A stretch of 64,000 nt of DNA, taken from positions 10,371,501 to 10,435,500 of the forward strand of contig QCXZ01000042.1 of assembly GCA_025024175.1 (NCBI GenBank), given 5' to 3'. Source of the stretch: Rhyzopertha dominica. Its lineage: Eukaryota; Arthropoda; Insecta; Coleoptera; Bostrichidae. The notes beneath the pieces were generated by a model that was given only the letters and a program-made list of their open reading frames with translations, ran no database searches and was not told where the DNA came from. Shown piece after piece: positions 61,611 to 64,000 of this stretch; the stretch's first letter is position 1; every line of letters starts with the position of its first letter. The position numbers and the translations under genes were made by a program.

Positions 61611-61692
61611 TGTCTACACTAGACCTAAACTGCACTGATGAGCTGTAATGACAGCGAAATAGTACTATCTGCAGTTGGTTGAGGTGTAGACA
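61611..61692 (+). ncRNA. Type I hammerhead ribozyme, right arm
   Basis: Core CTGATGA 61635-61641; stem II GCTGT/ACAGC with loop AATG (61642-61655); GAAA 61656-61659; stem III ATA/TAT (61659-61661 with 61666-61668) closed by GTAC; cleavage after C61669. Stem I is AACTGCA (61628-61634) with TGCAGTT (61670-61676), seven perfect pairs. An internal loop separates it from an outer helix GTCTACAC (61612-61619) with GTGTAGAC (61684-61691). All invariant residues are present. Confidence 0.88.
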
Positions 61693-64000
61693 GCACAGCA
61701 TAGACATGCATTTTAATGATGTTGGTTCTTGCCCGTCAGCAAAAAGTGACGTGGGGGCCTGTTGTCAAATTGAAGTATGCAGTTGCATGCCAATTTGTCA
61801 GGCTACAGGTCACTTCCTTTAGGAAGTAGTTCCCGTTAAGGCAGCTAGGTGGCTTTGTCATCATGTCAGTGTAATGCCGACAGATGGCATTGCCGTCCTA
61901 AATTCTTATGTTCACATGCTGTTTAAATCTCAAATTTTCAGCAATAATCAGTCATAAGCTCTTTTCCTGATCGACGATTTCTAACTTTTTGCCGGAAATA
62001 AATAACTTCGGGTCTGCCTTCACACTAGTCCTATACCTTTTATGACAGAAGCATGCAACAGAACACTTTTGTGGATTTAGCTGTATATTATGGTCTTTAG
62101 AAAATCTTTCAATTTTGTTAAGATCCCTGTTTATATCTTCGGCAGCAAAATTTGTTTGTTTAGAATTAAATAAATAAGTGGATTTGCGTGTCATTCGCGT
62201 AACAATGCGTCTTACAGAATCTTACATTATGTAAAAGATTAGCGGTATAGAAAAGAAATAAGATGGGTCCCAAAACTGAGCTCTGAAAAACACCCGAAGT
62301 AATATTTGATAGATCCGAGGTCTTAGCACATAATTTAACAATTTGATATCTATCGCTTAGATAAGACTTAAAAACCTAACGGAGTTCATGTCAAACCCAA
62401 AGTAAGCTAATTTAGCACACAGCAAGTTGTAATCGAGAGTATCGAAAGCATTCGAAAAGTCTAAAAGAACTAGAGAAGTGGGACGGCCACTATCTAGGGA
62501 TGTAATGATGTCATCAAAGATGTTGGTTAATGTACTAACAGTACTATGGCCTTTTCTAAAACATGACTGCATATCCGATTTAAGTTTATTATATATTGCT
62601 TAACTATATGTTTGCTTTTGGATAAAGAGAATCTTCGAAAGATGATGCTTATTGGCCGTAAGTTACTATACCGCTTTGGAGAGCTAATTTTAGGTAGAGG
62701 TAAAGAAAGAAGATTTTTTTGATGGGCAGGTCAGGCTAGTAGAAGGGTGCAAAAATAATTTAAAAATCAAGATAGGATTTACTCTCCCCCTTGAGTTAAA
62801 CTCGTCATACTTCAGCATTTTTTCCAAACCTGAACATAATTGGAGATATTAGTGGGTGCAAAATTTGGGACAACCCATATAATGAAAAACAATAAACATA
62901 CTGTTCTGGTTCGTGTGCTTTAGACAAAAATGACTTCTAACTTCTCAAATTATGTTCCGATCGTTTTGAATGAATCCCACAAACATGTATTCCGCGTTGA
63001 TAGACACGTTATTCAACCTCCACTTGTCAAAGCCACATTTCCATTTAAGCAAATAACCACGACGAAGTGAATAAGCGTGAAATGTATGCGTTTCACACCG
63101 GCACTTGACGGCTTCAGTGATATTGAATGTTCAAAACAAGGAGGTGTTATTGATTTACATCATTTCTATTTTCGCGGATGCAGTAACTTTACTTTGACCT
63201 TAAGGCGTCAAAGTGGGCGTAACCGGTCGCATAAAGTACTTAAGCGATTTAAGTATAAGTCAGATTGTCGTTTTGGACGGTGGTAATGGCAGGGCGTCTT
63301 ATAAATTGGAGTGAATCATTTGCCTTACGCAATGGAGACAAATTTATGTTAAGTAGCACAGTTTGTCACGACTAATACTACGGATTCATTAATTAACGGT
63401 TTGTTAATTTTCTACGAGTTTGTTGCAAATGATTTTATAGCTGCATGCAATTTTAATATAAATTACTCAAAGTAATGCAACCTTTTAGATGTTTTCACTT
63501 CTTCATGTCAATTTTTAGTGTAGGATTTTTTACATTAGTCGCAAAAATAAAGTCAATTTACGAATGCTGAAAATATTTAAAACCTTGTTAAAATGTCTGG
63601 AAATCGCGCAAAATAAAATTAAGTACTTATGTATTTATTATGTTTTCCTTTTCAAATTAAAGACTTGTTTGGCAGATTTCTGTAAATATGGCTTCATTGG
63701 AGTTTGACCACGGCAATACAAGAACCTTGAAACCGAGTGGACGTACACAGGGTTATCATTTGCAAGTCGTTAATTTAAATATTACACGTACATCTAATAT
63801 TGTGTTTCCTTAACATTCATCGATGTCAATTAAACTTAAACTTAGGTATATTATAGCTCATCTTTTCGCAAAGAAAATAGCGAAAAAACAAGCCAGTTAT
63901 TTTTAAAACGTTCATTTTTGGTGAGTTTAATAATAGCTACCGGTGTAAGTACTTAGTCATCTAGAAAATATTTATAAAACTGTCGGTACTTAGGAGATGA

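Larger units (their letters stand above)
61160..61907. mobile_element. Palindromic hammerhead-bearing insertion with 11-bp target duplication
   Basis: Flanked on both sides by ATGTTCACATG (61149-61159 and 61908-61918); removing one copy and the insert restores the RT reading frame of the host element. Arms 61160-61407 and about 61468-61716 are near perfect inverted repeats around a 60-base centre, which itself holds GACAAATTG...CAATTTGTC. A third, direct partial copy of the centre and inner right arm follows at about 61765-61907, ending precisely at the target duplication. There is no ORF. Each arm contains a hammerhead ribozyme. Confidence 0.9.
60806..62600 (-). mobile_element. Non-LTR retrotransposon split by a 748-bp insertion
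   Basis: Minus strand in order: CFRKGHSTVSTLTNIFDDII, SLVLLDFSNAFDTLDYNLL (domain A Asp; 62572-62357), DINRDLNKIERFSKDHNIQL with NPQKCSVACF (62194-61952), and a stop-interrupted LRFKQHVN-type segment that runs up to the insertion edge at 61919. It resumes at 61148 and gives DKYTRDRVKKIQNSCCRFVY and LNELKWLRVQNIF near 61000-60900. It is 5' truncated, with an AAT-type 3' tail (60806 on). Confidence 0.85.
57243..64000 (+). other. Start of the Limpet intron after the LIM3 exon
   Basis: Begins with donor GTGAGT; no acceptor leading to a LIM4 continuation is found. It contains a tRNA-like SINE candidate (57357-57480), a 1-kb C-over-G skewed tract (58860-59850) and the interrupted retrotransposon at 60806-62600. 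The stretches 57480-58850, 59900-60780 and 62640-64000 show nothing I can name. Confidence 0.75.

Noticed and set aside
1..64000. CRISPR arrays, rRNA and complete tRNA genes
   Set aside because: None seen; repeats present are transposon-derived or simple, and the genome is eukaryotic.

Overview
The window is an AT-rich, intron- and transposon-heavy stretch of an insect nuclear genome. Evidence: GT-AG introns of 4-32 kb, a PET-LIM muscle gene of the Limpet type, and non-LTR, Penelope-like and mariner elements. A few N bases suggest a draft assembly. I cannot name the species; a large-genome insect such as a beetle is a guess.

The backbone is one plus-strand gene, very probably Limpet (Lmpt; PET domain plus FHL-type LIM domains). 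Five shared exons are seen: 7714-7879 and 12555-12716 (PET), 16696-16977 (linker and LIM1), 49438-49638 (LIM2) and 57068-57242 (LIM3 and the start of LIM4). Their phases agree throughout and they give 328 continuous codons. The 5' end lies left of 7714 and the last LIM exons lie beyond 64000. Two further coding stretches sit in the 32-kb intron before LIM2: a 278-codon Ser/Pro/Arg-rich ORF at 43370-44206, and a short Lys-rich start exon at 48848-48976 behind a TATA box. Both could be alternative promoters or first exons of PET-less isoforms, or the first could be a nested gene.

Almost everything else is mobile-element debris. There are non-LTR reverse transcriptase relics at 1235-2127, 2140-2480, 20395-20490, 29905-31080, 31560-32040, 36381-37590, 45160-45300, 45790-45890, 52240-52420, 55304-56240 and 60806-62600. 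Two Penelope-like elements are at 6064-7434 (inverted repeats) and 21001-23342 (tandem dimer). Mariner/Tc1-type transposase relics are at 10640-11720, 17040-18265, 26020-26480, 27286-28790 (nested) and 39230-40210. A large fold-back element is at 40500-41545.

The most striking finding is self-cleaving RNA. A 748-bp palindromic insertion (61160-61907), flanked by an 11-bp target duplication inside a retrotransposon, carries a complete-looking type I hammerhead ribozyme in each arm. A second, unrelated hammerhead core stands alone at 34480-34545. Degenerate hammerhead-like motifs lie in the Penelope inverted repeats. A GC-rich island at 28800-29310 with six CAGGTG E-boxes is a candidate enhancer of the host gene.
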